Assembly: GCA_035651755.1 (NCBI GenBank)
Contig: DASRFA010000041.1
Location: 1-64,000, forward strand
From: DASRFA01 sp035651755
Lineage (GTDB): Bacteria > Desulfobacterota > Binatia > UBA12015
Reading direction: 5' to 3'
DNA: 64,000 nucleotides
Shown: piece by piece, positions 31,385 to 39,800 of the stretch
Layout: the number at the start of each line of letters is the position of its first letter
How positions within the stretch are numbered: position 1 is the stretch's first letter
The notes under the pieces: generated by a model
Database searches by the model: none
Told to the model about the DNA's origin: nothing
Seen by the model: the letters and a program-made list of their open reading frames with translations, nothing else
Program-made: the position numbers and the translations under genes

Positions 31385-31400
31385 AGCAGGTTCGGTGCCA
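31385..31400 (-). promoter_or_regulatory. Sigma-54 (-24/-12) promoter of the small membrane protein
   Basis: On the minus strand TGGCACCGAACCTGCT matches TGGCACG-N4-TTGCW except at two positions; GG and GC are exactly 10 nt apart. Transcription would start near 31375, leaving a leader of about 19 nt that contains the AGGAGG of the gene starting at 31356. That is a coherent promoter-leader-gene unit. Confidence 0.75.
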
Positions 31401-31562
31401 CCAGCTCTCACGATCGTCGTCAGGGCAAAACGATGCGCGGACGCGGGTTTGCGCGAGACCGGCAGCGGTCGCGAGGGCTCGACGCGTGTTTCACTTTGCA
31501 TCCAGCCGCATGGATCCGCATGCGCGGTGGTGTCGTGAGCGGACAGTTGTCGGGTTGTCGCA

Positions 31563-31582
31563 CGAGGGAACCGCTTCCCTCG
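31563..31582. promoter_or_regulatory. Perfect palindrome 1 (candidate enhancer site)
   Basis: CGAGGGAA (31563-31570) and TTCCCTCG (31575-31582) form an 8-bp dyad around CCGC. It lies about 190 nt from the predicted start of the minus-strand promoter and 330 nt from that of the kinase operon, within reach of a DNA-looping sigma-54 activator. Confidence 0.5.
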
Positions 31583-31583
31583 C

Positions 31584-31606
31584 CCCGTTGGGCAAAGCCC
31601 AACGGG
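31584..31606. promoter_or_regulatory. Perfect palindrome 2 (candidate enhancer site)
   Basis: CCCGTTGGGC (31584-31593) and GCCCAACGGG (31597-31606) form a 10-bp dyad around AAA, one nucleotide from palindrome 1. It is between divergent promoters, so it is not a terminator of either gene. A leader hairpin is excluded if the predicted start sites are right. Confidence 0.5.
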
Positions 31607-31885
31607 CCGTGCGGGCTCGCTTCGCTCGCGTTGATCGTGGCGCGGGCTTGGGCCCTGCCTGTCCGGTGGGCGCGGTCGCGCGCGATGCGCGCGGGGCTCG
31701 GTGCGCGGGTGCCATAGAAAGCCGGAAAGCAACTCGGGGGTCTCGACACCCGTGACCGGTCCACACTGCAGCGGGCGCATGGTCGAATAGGCGGAACGAG
31801 CCGGGGCGCAGTCGGATCGCGACCGGCGACCGAGAAAAGCTCAGCAAGAACGGGCGGCCTCCGGGCCTCCTACCACCTCGCGTCC

Positions 31886-31901
31886 TGGCAACCGCCTTGC
31901 G
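31886..31901 (+). promoter_or_regulatory. Sigma-54 (-24/-12) promoter of the kinase/activator operon
   Basis: TGGCAACCGCCTTGCG has TGGCA and TTGC at exact -24/-12 spacing (10 nt between GG and GC). The start site would be near 31912, 30 nt before the ATG at 31942. This excludes the upstream TTG at 31897 as a start codon and implies autoregulation by the encoded activator. Confidence 0.7.
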
Positions 31902-31941
31902 CAAGCAGCGCGACGGTGATCGGAACCAGAGCGTCGACCCG

Positions 31942-34074
31942 ATGAGCGATCCGGCCGAGTACTTCCCGCTCACGACCGCAGCCGCCTATCTGCTGCCGGT
32001 CGTCGTGTGGGCGATCCTGGCGGACGACGCCTGGCGCTTCCGGATCGCGGCCCGACCGCGCAGCACGTTCTACCGGCTGCTGCCGTGGTTCACGACGTCG
32101 CTCGCGCTCTTCTACCTCTTCTATCTCGCGATCGCGCTCGCGATGCCGATCCGATCGAACGTGCGGCCACCGTGCTGGTTCGGGTCGACCGACGTCGTCC
32201 TCGTCCTCGCCGTCGCGCTCTCGCGCCACATGGCGTGGCATTTCCACCTGGACGCAGATCCGCCGTCGCGGAGCTGGCTCGCCTTCAACTACGGCGCCGC
32301 GCTCGCGGTCGGCATCGCGAACGTCTTCTACGACGTCGTACCGGCTCCGACGATCGGCGCGAAGATGACGATCGCGCGCGCGGCGCTCGGGCTCTACGTC
32401 GCGGGCACGCTCGCCGCCAGCGTACGACGCCTCCGGCAGAAGGCGCGGCCCGGCCCCTGGCGCGCCGGCGCCGCCTCGATCGCGCGCGGCGCCGACGTCG
32501 TCGCCTTCACGGTCGCGACCCTCGGCACCATCGCCGTCTTCGCGCTCCTCTGGCGCGACGCGCTCCCCGCCGTGACGACCGTCCGCTACGTCCAGCCGAA
32601 CCCGCTCCTGAACGCGACCATCGGGCTCGCGATCGCCCTCCCCTTCGCCGTTCGCATCCTGGGCGACCTCGTGAAGCGGCTGCTCGTCATGGCGGTGATC
32701 GCCGGGCTCGCGGTGGTCGCGTGCGCCGGGATCTCCGCCGCGCTCGCGGCGATTCCGGATGCGAGCCTGCCGCCGACCCTCACCCGCTCGCTCCTCCGTA
32801 CGAGCCTGTTCGTCGCCGTTGCCCTCGCGCTCCTGCGAACGCAGGAGTGGCTCTCGGTCGCGGTCGAGAAGCTGGTGTCCGGACGACACCTCCAGCGCGA
32901 GGCGGAGCTCCGCACCTTCATGCAAACGCTGTCGCCGGAGCTCGGCGCGAGCGAGTGCTGCCGGCGCGCGGGCGCGGAGATCGCACGCGTGCTGAACCTC
33001 CGCGGCTGCGCGATCCTCCTGACCGACGGTCGCGGGACGATCGTGCACGGCGACATCGACGTCGCGCCGCTCGAGCGCGTGTGGCGCGGCGGCGCGATCG
33101 TCGACGAGATCCCGACGCACCCGTTCATGGGCGGCACCTTCCGCGACCTGCCGGTCGCGTTGCAGGAAGCGCTGCTCGAGGCGGACGTCGTCGCGGCCGC
33201 GCCGATCGCGAGCCCGCGCCGGCGCTGGGGCGTCGCGTTCGCGCGCACGGGTGCGCTCGCCGCGTCGTTCGGCCGCGACGACAAGCGCGCCGTCCACAAC
33301 ACCGTCGATCAGCTGGCGCTGGTGCTCGACGGAACCGAGCTGCTCGAGCGCACTCTTGCGGTCGAGCGCTCGCTCGCGCACGCGCAGCGCCTCGCCGCGA
33401 TCGGCGAGCTCGCGGCTCGGATCGCTCACGAGATCCGGAACCCGGTGACGGCGGCCCGGAGCCTCGCGCAGCTCCTCGCGCGCGATCCGACCTCGCCGCT
33501 GAACGGCGAGCACGCCGACCTGATCCTCGAGGAGCTCGAGCGCGTCGAGCGCCAGGTCGCGGCGCTGCTGCGCTTCGCGCGCCGCGAGGAATTCCGGTTC
33601 GAGGAGTTCGACCTCGGCGAGCTCGTGCGCGAGACCGCCGACGCATTCCGCGAGCGCTTCGACGACGCCGGCGTGGCGGTCGCCGTCGACGCCGCCCGCG
33701 GCATCGGGGTGCGCGCCGATCGCGAGAAGCTGCGCCAGGTGCTCATCAACCTGCTCGAGAACGCGCTCGACGCGCTCGAATCGCGAAGCGACGCGCGCCG
33801 CCTCGGGCTCGCGCTCCGGCGCGCGAACGGCGCATGCCGCGTCACCGTCGACGACAACGGCCCCGGAGTGCCCGAGGACGCGCTGCCCCGTCTCTTCGAG
33901 CCCTTCTTCTCGCTGAAGCAGACGGGCACCGGGCTCGGCCTCGCGATCGTCCGCCGCACGGTCGAGGCGCACGGCGGCACCGTTGCGGCCGCGCGCTCCG
34001 ACGCCGGCGGCCTGCGCTTCTCGATCGACCTCCCGGCCGGCGCGACGGCCGGCAACGGCGGAGCGCACGCATGA
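31942..34074 (+). CDS. Membrane histidine kinase 1 of a tandem pair
   Basis: A 710-residue sensor kinase. The first roughly 310 residues contain about eight hydrophobic helices (for example PLTTAAAYLLPVVVWAILAD, DVVLVLAVALS and LLVMAVIAGLAVVACAGISA) forming a membrane sensor module I cannot name. A GAF-like cytoplasmic region follows, about 320-460 (LNLRGCAILLTDGRG, AAAPIASPRRRWGVAFA). The dimerisation box is AAIGELAARIAHEIRNPVTAARSLAQLL with phosphoacceptor His496. The HATPase has LRQVLINLLENALDAL (N box), DNGPGVPEDALPRLFEPFFSLKQTGTGLGLAIV (G1/F/G2). Its organisation resembles PrsK-type kinases of exosortase systems, but no exosortase or PEP-CTERM gene is here. The next kinase starts with ATGA overlap. 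Confidence 0.9.
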   Translation: MSDPAEYFPLTTAAAYLLPVVVWAILADDAWRFRIAARPRSTFYRLLPWFTTSLALFYLFYLAIALAMPIRSNVRPPCWFGSTDVVLVLAVALSRHMAWHFHLDADPPSRSWLAFNYGAALAVGIANVFYDVVPAPTIGAKMTIARAALGLYVAGTLAASVRRLRQKARPGPWRAGAASIARGADVVAFTVATLGTIAVFALLWRDALPAVTTVRYVQPNPLLNATIGLAIALPFAVRILGDLVKRLLVMAVIAGLAVVACAGISAALAAIPDASLPPTLTRSLLRTSLFVAVALALLRTQEWLSVAVEKLVSGRHLQREAELRTFMQTLSPELGASECCRRAGAEIARVLNLRGCAILLTDGRGTIVHGDIDVAPLERVWRGGAIVDEIPTHPFMGGTFRDLPVALQEALLEADVVAAAPIASPRRRWGVAFARTGALAASFGRDDKRAVHNTVDQLALVLDGTELLERTLAVERSLAHAQRLAAIGELAARIAHEIRNPVTAARSLAQLLARDPTSPLNGEHADLILEELERVERQVAALLRFARREEFRFEEFDLGELVRETADAFRERFDDAGVAVAVDAARGIGVRADREKLRQVLINLLENALDALESRSDARRLGLALRRANGACRVTVDDNGPGVPEDALPRLFEPFFSLKQTGTGLGLAIVRRTVEAHGGTVAAARSDAGGLRFSIDLPAGATAGNGGAHA

Positions 34075-36155
34075 CGCCGCTCTCGATCGCGATGGCGGTG
34101 CACGCGATCCCGACGCTCCTCTGGTCGGTGATCGCATGGGAGTGCTGGTGCGTCCGCTTCAAGCACCCGCGGCCGACGCTCTTCCTCCTGCTTGCTCTCG
34201 TCAGCACGTTCTTCGCGGCGCACATGGTGCTGCACCTCTTCGACGAGCTCGCCCGCGCCGCCGGCGGCCCGATCGCGAGCCGGGGCGCGCTCGCGATCGA
34301 GTTCGCGACCGCGACCCTCATGATCGCGACCGCGCCCACCATGCTGCACGCGCTCCGCCTCATCCCGGTCCGCCCGAACCCGCCGTCGCGCGCCTGGCTC
34401 GCCGGCGTGTACGGGTCGGCGGTCGTCGCGTTCGCGCTCTATGCCGCGCGTGCGCTCCGCGAGCCCGCCGGGCCGGGGCACCGGCAGCTCGCAGACATCA
34501 TCGCGTACGGATACGTGGTCGTCGCGTTCGGCCTCGCGCTCGTCCGCTCGCGCCCGCACCGGCGCGGTCGCGTCTGGCTGCAGGGGCTCGGAATCGCGCA
34601 GCTCCGACTTCCCGAGCTCGTGCTGCTCGCGCTCGCGCTCGTGTTCGCGAGCGCGATGCTGGCGGCGTCGTGGCACGCCGGCGACACGACCCTCAGCGCC
34701 GCGGGCGCGCTCTTCTCGCATACCGCTGCGGCGCTCCTCTTCGCGCTCCCGTTCGTGGTCAGGATGATGGGACGGGTCGTGCGGAGCTTCCTCGTCACGG
34801 TGATCTTGCTGCCGCTCGCCGCCCTCGCTTTCGTCGGGGCACACGCCATCGCGTCCGCCGGCTCCGCGACGACGCCCGCGCTGTCGGCGGCGACCGGAGA
34901 CATGATCGCGCTCGGCCTCCTCTTCCTGGTCCTCGTCCCGATCCGCACGCGCGTCGCGCTCCTCGTGGACCGGATGGTCTTTCGGCGGAGCCGCGAGCTC
35001 GGCGCGGAGCTGCAGGCCGCCGCCAACCGGCTGTCGCCGGCCGACGGCATCGACGCCTGCTGTCGCGCCGCGCTCGCCACCGTGTGCGGCCGCCTCCGCC
35101 TTTCCGGCGGCGCGATCGTGCTGACGCGCGGGCGCGGCGCGTTCGGCGAGGGCCTGGTCGACCTGCCGCGCCTCGTCGCGCTCTGGCCGGCGGACCGCGC
35201 CGCCGAGATCGCCGACCGACCGATGATGGAGATCGACCTGCGCGACCTCCCCGACGACCTGCGCACGGCAGTCACCGAGTCCGACGTGTCGCGCCTCGTT
35301 CCGATCGCGAGCCCGCGGCGGCGATGGGGCCATCTCTTCGCCGTCGAGCCGCTCTTCACGGCGCCGATCGACGCCGGCGAGCTCGAGATGGTGGCGGCCT
35401 TCCTCCACCAGCTCGCGCTCGTCCTGGACGCGTACGAGCTCCTCGAGCACGCCGTCGAGGTGGAGCGGTCGCTCGCGCACGCCGAGAAGCTGGCGGCGAT
35501 CGGCGAGCTGTCGGCGCGGGTCGCGCACGAGATCCGGAATCCCGTCACGGCGGCCCGGAGCCTCGCGCAGCTCCTGGCACGGCATCCCGACGCGCCCGAC
35601 AACGCGGAGAACGCCGAGCTCATCCTGACCGAGCTCGAGCGCGTCGAGCGGCAGATCGCCTCTCTGCTCCGATTCGCGCGCCGCGAGGAGTACCGCTTCG
35701 CGCCGACCGACGTCGCCGAGCTCGTCCGGAGCGCCGTCGCCGACCTGCGGCCGCGCCTCGACGACGCCGGCGTGGCGGTCGACGTCGACGTGGACGACGG
35801 CGGGCTCACCGCGCGCGTCGACGCCGAGAAGCTCCGCCAGGTCGTCATCAACCTCGTCGAGAACGCGCGCGACGCGCTCGCGACGGCGGACGGCGATCGG
35901 CGGCTCCGGGTCGCGGCGCGGCGCTCCGACGGCGTGGCGCACCTCCGAATCGCCGACACGGGCCCGGGCATCCCGCCCGCGGTGCTGGCGCGGGTCTTCG
36001 AGCCGTTCTTCTCGCTGAAGGAGAACGGCACGGGGCTCGGGCTCGCGATCGTCAAGCGGACGGTCGAGGCGCACGGCGGGCGGATCGCCGCCGAGAACGC
36101 CGCCGGCGGCGGCGCCGTGTTCGCGATTGACTTGCCGCTCGAGCGGAACGCATGA
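34071..36155 (+). CDS. Membrane histidine kinase 2 of a tandem pair
   Basis: A 694-residue paralogue of the preceding kinase, overlapping its stop by 4 nt (ATGA). It has the same plan: about eight membrane helices in the first 300 residues, a cytoplasmic region containing the shared block VPIASPRRRWGHLFA, the H box AAIGELSARVAHEIRNPVTAARSLAQLL with His486, then LRQVVINLVENARDAL, ADTGPGIPPAVLARVFEPFF and GTGLGLAIVKRTVEAHGG. The kinase cores are much more alike than the membrane parts, so the two probably sense different signals and converge on the same regulator. It ends 7 nt before the activator gene. Confidence 0.9.
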   Translation: MTPLSIAMAVHAIPTLLWSVIAWECWCVRFKHPRPTLFLLLALVSTFFAAHMVLHLFDELARAAGGPIASRGALAIEFATATLMIATAPTMLHALRLIPVRPNPPSRAWLAGVYGSAVVAFALYAARALREPAGPGHRQLADIIAYGYVVVAFGLALVRSRPHRRGRVWLQGLGIAQLRLPELVLLALALVFASAMLAASWHAGDTTLSAAGALFSHTAAALLFALPFVVRMMGRVVRSFLVTVILLPLAALAFVGAHAIASAGSATTPALSAATGDMIALGLLFLVLVPIRTRVALLVDRMVFRRSRELGAELQAAANRLSPADGIDACCRAALATVCGRLRLSGGAIVLTRGRGAFGEGLVDLPRLVALWPADRAAEIADRPMMEIDLRDLPDDLRTAVTESDVSRLVPIASPRRRWGHLFAVEPLFTAPIDAGELEMVAAFLHQLALVLDAYELLEHAVEVERSLAHAEKLAAIGELSARVAHEIRNPVTAARSLAQLLARHPDAPDNAENAELILTELERVERQIASLLRFARREEYRFAPTDVAELVRSAVADLRPRLDDAGVAVDVDVDDGGLTARVDAEKLRQVVINLVENARDALATADGDRRLRVAARRSDGVAHLRIADTGPGIPPAVLARVFEPFFSLKENGTGLGLAIVKRTVEAHGGRIAAENAAGGGAVFAIDLPLERNA

Positions 36156-36162
36156 GGAGCCG

Positions 36163-37638
36163 ATGAAGCCCGCAATCCTGGTCGTCGACGACGAGCGCGC
36201 GATCTGCATCGCGATCCAGCGCCTGCTCGCGGCGGCGGGCTGGGAGGTGGACACCGCCGGCTCGGGCGAGGAAGCGATCGAGCGCCTCGGGCGGAGCCTC
36301 TACCACCTCGTCGTGACCGACCTCAGCATGAAGCAGACGTCCGGGATGGACGTGCTGCGCTGGGTGAAGCAGCACTCGCCCGAGACGCAGGTGATCATGA
36401 TCACCGCCTACGGCTCCGAGAAGACGGCGGTCGAAGCGATGAAGCTCGGCGCCGCCGACTACCTTCCGAAGCCGTTCGACAACGACGAGCTCGAGCTCAA
36501 GGTATCGCGCCTCCTCGAGCGGATGGCCGAGCGCCGCGAGGCGCGGATGCTGCGCGAGCAGGTGTCGGGCGCGTACCGCTTCGAGAACCTGATCGGGAAG
36601 AGCCCTGCCATGCAGCGCGTCTTCGACGTCATCCGGAAGGTCGCCGACAGCGACCTCACCGTGCTCGTGCGCGGCCCGAGCGGGACCGGGAAGGAGCTCG
36701 TCGCGAACGCGATCCACTACAACAGCCCCCGACGCGCGAAGCCGCTCGTCAAGGTGAACTGCGCCGCCTTCGCGCGCGAGCTCGTCGAAAGCGAGCTCTT
36801 CGGGCACGAGAAGGGCGCGTTCACGGGCGCGACCGCGACCCGCGAGGGCAAGTTCGAGGTCGCCCACGGCGGAACGCTCTTCCTCGACGAGATCGGGGAC
36901 ATGGCGCTCGAGACCCAGGCGAAGATCCTGCGCGTCCTGCAGGAGCGGGAGCTCGAGCGAGTCGGCGGCAACCGCACGATCAAGGTCGACGTCCGCGTCA
37001 TTGCGGCGACCAACCACGACCTCGAGGCGAAGGTCCGCGCCGGCGGCTTCCGCGAGGACCTCTTCTACCGGCTGAACGTCGTGCCGATCGTCCTGCCCTC
37101 GCTGCGCGAGCGCGAGGGCGACCTGCCGCTCCTGATCGAGCACTTCCTCGACGCGTCGAGCGAGCGCCTGAGGCGCGACCGGAAGCCGGTCTCGGCAGCG
37201 GCGATGCGCGCGCTCCTCGCGCACGAGTGGAAGGGGAACGTGCGCGAGCTCGAGCACGCGATCGAGCAGGCGGTGGTGCTCGCGTCGGGCGACGCGATCG
37301 AGCTCGAAGACCTGGCGCCCGCGGTGCGCTCGGGCGGAGCCGCGGTCGAGCGGTCGCGAGACGGCGGCGCCGGCGGCGGCGAGCCCGCACGCGGCCACGC
37401 GGGCGACGGCGCGGCCGCCGACGCTCCGGACGGCGACCCGTCCGTCAGCTTCCGCGACGCCAAGCAGCAGCTCATCGAGCGCTTCGAGCGCGAGTTCATC
37501 ACCGAGGCGCTGGCGCGCCATCACGGGAACATCTCCAAGGCGGCGGAGGAGATGGGGATGTACCGGCAGCACCTCCAGGGGAAGCTCGCGGAGTACGGCA
37601 TCGACGCCGCGACCTTCAAGGCGCGGAGCCGCGCCTGA
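36163..37638 (+). CDS. Sigma-54-dependent response regulator (NtrC family)
   Basis: A 491-residue enhancer-binding protein from the ATG at 36163 (GAGGAG just upstream). The receiver has ILVVDDE and LVVTDLSMKQTSGMDV with Asp53. The AAA+ domain carries GPSGTGKELVANAIHYNSPR (Walker A), ELFGHEKGAFTGATATREGK with the GAFTGA loop that contacts sigma-54, GGTLFLDEIGDM (Walker B) and HEWKGNVRELEHAIEQAV. A Gly/Asp/Ala-rich linker (about 395-430) leads to the Fis-type helix-turn-helix EFITEALARHHGNISKAAEEMGMYRQHLQGKL. All elements are intact. Third gene of the kinase operon; likely phosphorylated by both kinases and acting at the -24/-12 promoters at 31385 and 31886 through the palindromes between them. 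Confidence 0.96.
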   Translation: MKPAILVVDDERAICIAIQRLLAAAGWEVDTAGSGEEAIERLGRSLYHLVVTDLSMKQTSGMDVLRWVKQHSPETQVIMITAYGSEKTAVEAMKLGAADYLPKPFDNDELELKVSRLLERMAERREARMLREQVSGAYRFENLIGKSPAMQRVFDVIRKVADSDLTVLVRGPSGTGKELVANAIHYNSPRRAKPLVKVNCAAFARELVESELFGHEKGAFTGATATREGKFEVAHGGTLFLDEIGDMALETQAKILRVLQERELERVGGNRTIKVDVRVIAATNHDLEAKVRAGGFREDLFYRLNVVPIVLPSLREREGDLPLLIEHFLDASSERLRRDRKPVSAAAMRALLAHEWKGNVRELEHAIEQAVVLASGDAIELEDLAPAVRSGGAAVERSRDGGAGGGEPARGHAGDGAAADAPDGDPSVSFRDAKQQLIERFEREFITEALARHHGNISKAAEEMGMYRQHLQGKLAEYGIDAATFKARSRA

Positions 37639-37683
37639 CGCCGCCGGCCGCCGACTACCGGACGCGCGGCCGATCCCCGCCGC

Positions 37684-38343
37684 TCAGCGCGGAAGGCCGA
37701 CGATCGCGATCGACGTGCGCGCCCGGTGCTGCCGGTTCAGGTTCACGAGGAGCGCGGTGATGCCCTCGACGTAGCGGGCGTTCGCGAGCGCGCCGGCGTC
37801 GACGGCGCGCAGGTCGGGCAGGCGCGCGACGAGCCGCGACACGTCCGCGCGCGCGTCGGCGTCGTCTCCGCACACGAGGACGTCGCCGGCGAGCGGCTGA
37901 TCGAGATCGTGCAGCAGCTCGGCCGGGACGTTCTTGAAGGCGCTCACGACGCGCGACGCCGGAAGCGCGCGCTGCACGAGCTGCGCGACGCTGGGCGCAC
38001 CGTCGACCGGCGCGAGGTCCGCCCTCCCGTGCCGGAACGCGAGCGGCACCATGACGTCGACGACGAGCTTCCCGGCGAGCTCCGGCGCGAGCGCGCCGAG
38101 CGATGCTGCGAGCCCTTCCGCGGGAAAGGCGAGAATCACGCACTCCGCGGCGCGCGCCGCGGCCGCGTTCTCGAGCCCCGTCGCGTCGGCGACCGGGACG
38201 CGTTGCCGGAGCTTGTCGGCCGCGTTGCGGGCGCGCTCGGCGACGCGCGATCCGATCGCGATCGAGGCGCCCGACGCGGCGAGCCTGAGTGCGAGGCCGA
38301 GGCCCTGCGATCCCGTGCCGCCGAGGATCGCATAGCGCGCCAC
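37684..38343 (-). CDS. npdG: NADPH-dependent F420 reductase
   Basis: A 219-residue enzyme that transfers hydride between NADPH and coenzyme F420. YAILGGTGSQGLGLALRLAASG is the Rossmann nucleotide motif. IAIGSRVAERARNAADKLR binds the NADPH 2-prime phosphate region, and ECVILAFPAEGL, LVVDVMVPLAFRHGRAD, SAFKNVPAELLHDLD and the C-terminal LANARYVEGITALLVNLNRQH are the family hallmarks (NpdG/Fno). It would recycle F420 for the LLM oxidoreductases at 3743, 41648 and 61963. The convergent operon ends 46 nt away, so it is transcribed alone. Cytoplasmic. Confidence 0.93.
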   Translation of the reverse strand: MARYAILGGTGSQGLGLALRLAASGASIAIGSRVAERARNAADKLRQRVPVADATGLENAAAARAAECVILAFPAEGLAASLGALAPELAGKLVVDVMVPLAFRHGRADLAPVDGAPSVAQLVQRALPASRVVSAFKNVPAELLHDLDQPLAGDVLVCGDDADARADVSRLVARLPDLRAVDAGALANARYVEGITALLVNLNRQHRARTSIAIVGLPR

Positions 38344-38407
38344 GCGCGAATTCTAGCGGGAACCGCAGGTCGTCAGAAGGCGGTGCCGCGGCGGCCTGGG
38401 GGGGTCG

Positions 38408-38566
38408 TCAGTGCTTCTTCGCCCCCCCGTAGCCGTAGACCGACGACTTCGCGGAGTCGCGCCAGGTGAGCGCCGAGCCGGCCGTCGCCTGCACGAGGTC
38501 GCCCTGCGTGACGTACAGGTAGGCGATCGCGGCGCCGAAGATGATGCCGTAGACGAAGCTCTTCAT
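38408..38566 (-). CDS. Very small membrane protein
   Basis: A 52-residue protein with an AAAAGG ribosome-binding site close to the ATG at 38566. MKSFVYGIIFGAAIAYLYVTQGD is one transmembrane helix (about residues 5-20). The rest is polar (LTWRDSAKSSVYGYGGAKKH). The Tyr/Gly-rich C-terminus and the length suggest a membrane-bound accessory peptide. No family is known to me. It lies just upstream (on the other strand) of the UbiA gene. Confidence 0.6.
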   Translation of the reverse strand: MKSFVYGIIFGAAIAYLYVTQGDLVQATAGSALTWRDSAKSSVYGYGGAKKH

Positions 38567-38672
38567 GGCCTTTTCCGCCCTCGGGCTGGGGATCCGCCCG
38601 GAACATCGGCCATCGCGCGCCGGGGCTTGATCACGTCGTCCGTAGAGAGCCGCGAGCGCGACCTCCCCCGTG

Positions 38673-38688
38673 TGGCCGATGCCTTGCG
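38673..38688 (+). promoter_or_regulatory. Sigma-54 promoter-like element upstream of the UbiA gene
   Basis: TGGCCGATGCCTTGCG has TGGC and TTGC at correct spacing, close to the kinase-operon site TGGCAACCGCCTTGCG. A second, overlapping-range candidate (GGGAACGCAGGTTGCA, 38706-38721) follows. Either would give a leader of 40-75 nt to the ATG at 38775. Confidence 0.4.
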
Positions 38689-38774
38689 CTTCGGATAGGA
38701 GGGCGGGGAACGCAGGTTGCATCCGGCGCCCGCCGGACGGCGCGAGGGCCGAGGTCCTCGCGGGACGGAGCTCC

Positions 38775-39782
38775 ATGAACGTCGCGATGTGGGGAAAGGC
38801 CGTGCGGGTGATCCCGCGCGTCAGCAAGGACGAGTGGAACGCGCTCGACGTCGTGTCGCGCTGGCTCATCGCCACGCGCTCGGCGGTCCTGGTCATGACC
38901 TTCACCGCGTCCGCGATCGCCGGCCTGCTGGCGGCGCGCGACGGGCAGTTCCACCTCGTCCCGTGGCTCATGGTGACCGTCGGGCTCCTCTTCGCGCATG
39001 CGACGAACAACCTCGTGAACGACCTGACCGACCACGTGAAGGGCGTCGACCGCGACAACTACTTCCGCGCGCAGTACGGCCCGCAGCCGCTCGAGCACGG
39101 GCTGCTGAGCCGCGGCCAGATGCTCGCGTACATCGCGGTCACGGGCGCGATCGCGCTCGCGTCCGGGCTCTACCTGGTCGCGACGCGCGGCGAGGCGACG
39201 CTCGCGCTCCTCGGGATCGGCGCGTTCTTCGTCCTCTTCTACACCTGGCCGCTGAAATACATCGGCATGGGCGAGGTCGCGGTGATCCTCGTGTGGGGCC
39301 CGCTCATGGTGGGCGGCGGCTACTACGTGATCACCGGGCAGATCTCGAGCGACGTGCTCGTCGCGAGCCTGCCGTGCGCCCTCGCCGCGACGACGGTCCT
39401 CTTCGGGAAGCACATCGACAAGCTGGAGGCCGATCGCGAGAAGGGCATCCGCACGATGCCGGTCCTTCTCGGAGAGACCAACGCGCGCCGCGCGACGATC
39501 GCGATGCTGACGCTCCAGTACCTCCTCGTGTTCTACCTGATCGCGACCGGCGCCTTCTCGTGGCTCCTCCTCGCCGTCCTCGGGGCGGGGCAGTGGTACT
39601 GGAACGGGCTGCGCGCGTTCTCCCAGCCGCGCCCGAAGGCGCCGCCGCCGGAGTACCCGCCGAACGTCTGGCCGCTCTGGTACGCCGCCTTCGCGTTCCA
39701 GCACACCCGGCGCTTCGGGCTCCTGTTCCTGGTCGGGCTCTTCGCGGACGTGGTCGCCCGGAAGCTCGGCATCGTCGGCTGA
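38775..39782 (+). CDS. UbiA-family prenyltransferase
   Basis: A 335-residue integral membrane protein with about nine helices. The start follows GGAG by 5 nt. HATNNLVNDLTDHVKGVDRDN is the first Asp-rich motif (NDxxDxxxDxD type) that binds prenyl diphosphate through magnesium. HIDKLEADREKGIRTMPVLLG is the second Asp motif, DKLEADREKG. The family joins polyprenyl chains to aromatic acceptors. The sequence resembles 1,4-dihydroxy-2-naphthoate prenyltransferases (MenA-like) more than UbiA, but menaquinone genes are not nearby, so the acceptor is unresolved. The C-terminal FQHTRRFGLLFLVGLFADVV is conserved in this branch. Confidence 0.88.
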   Translation: MNVAMWGKAVRVIPRVSKDEWNALDVVSRWLIATRSAVLVMTFTASAIAGLLAARDGQFHLVPWLMVTVGLLFAHATNNLVNDLTDHVKGVDRDNYFRAQYGPQPLEHGLLSRGQMLAYIAVTGAIALASGLYLVATRGEATLALLGIGAFFVLFYTWPLKYIGMGEVAVILVWGPLMVGGGYYVITGQISSDVLVASLPCALAATTVLFGKHIDKLEADREKGIRTMPVLLGETNARRATIAMLTLQYLLVFYLIATGAFSWLLLAVLGAGQWYWNGLRAFSQPRPKAPPPEYPPNVWPLWYAAFAFQHTRRFGLLFLVGLFADVVARKLGIVG

Positions 39783-39800
39783 CGCGACGGCTCCGCGCGC

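Larger units (their letters stand above)
31401..31885. other. Long divergent regulatory region with tandem palindromes
   Basis: About 485 nt without a supported gene, between two divergent sigma-54-type promoters. It holds two perfect palindromes at 31563-31582 and 31584-31606, candidate enhancer sites, and GC-rich stretches with smaller repeats (for example around 31613-31635). Short frames here are shadows without motifs. Confidence 0.6.

Noticed and set aside
31613..31700. CRISPR-like or REP-like repeats in the divergent region
   Set aside because: Only short GC-rich direct repeats (CTCGCTTCGCTCGC and similar) of unequal spacing; no repeat-spacer regularity.
31897..31941. TTG at 31897 as start of kinase 1 (15 extra residues)
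   Set aside because: It lies between the -12 element and the predicted transcription start; the ATG at 31942 fits the promoter.
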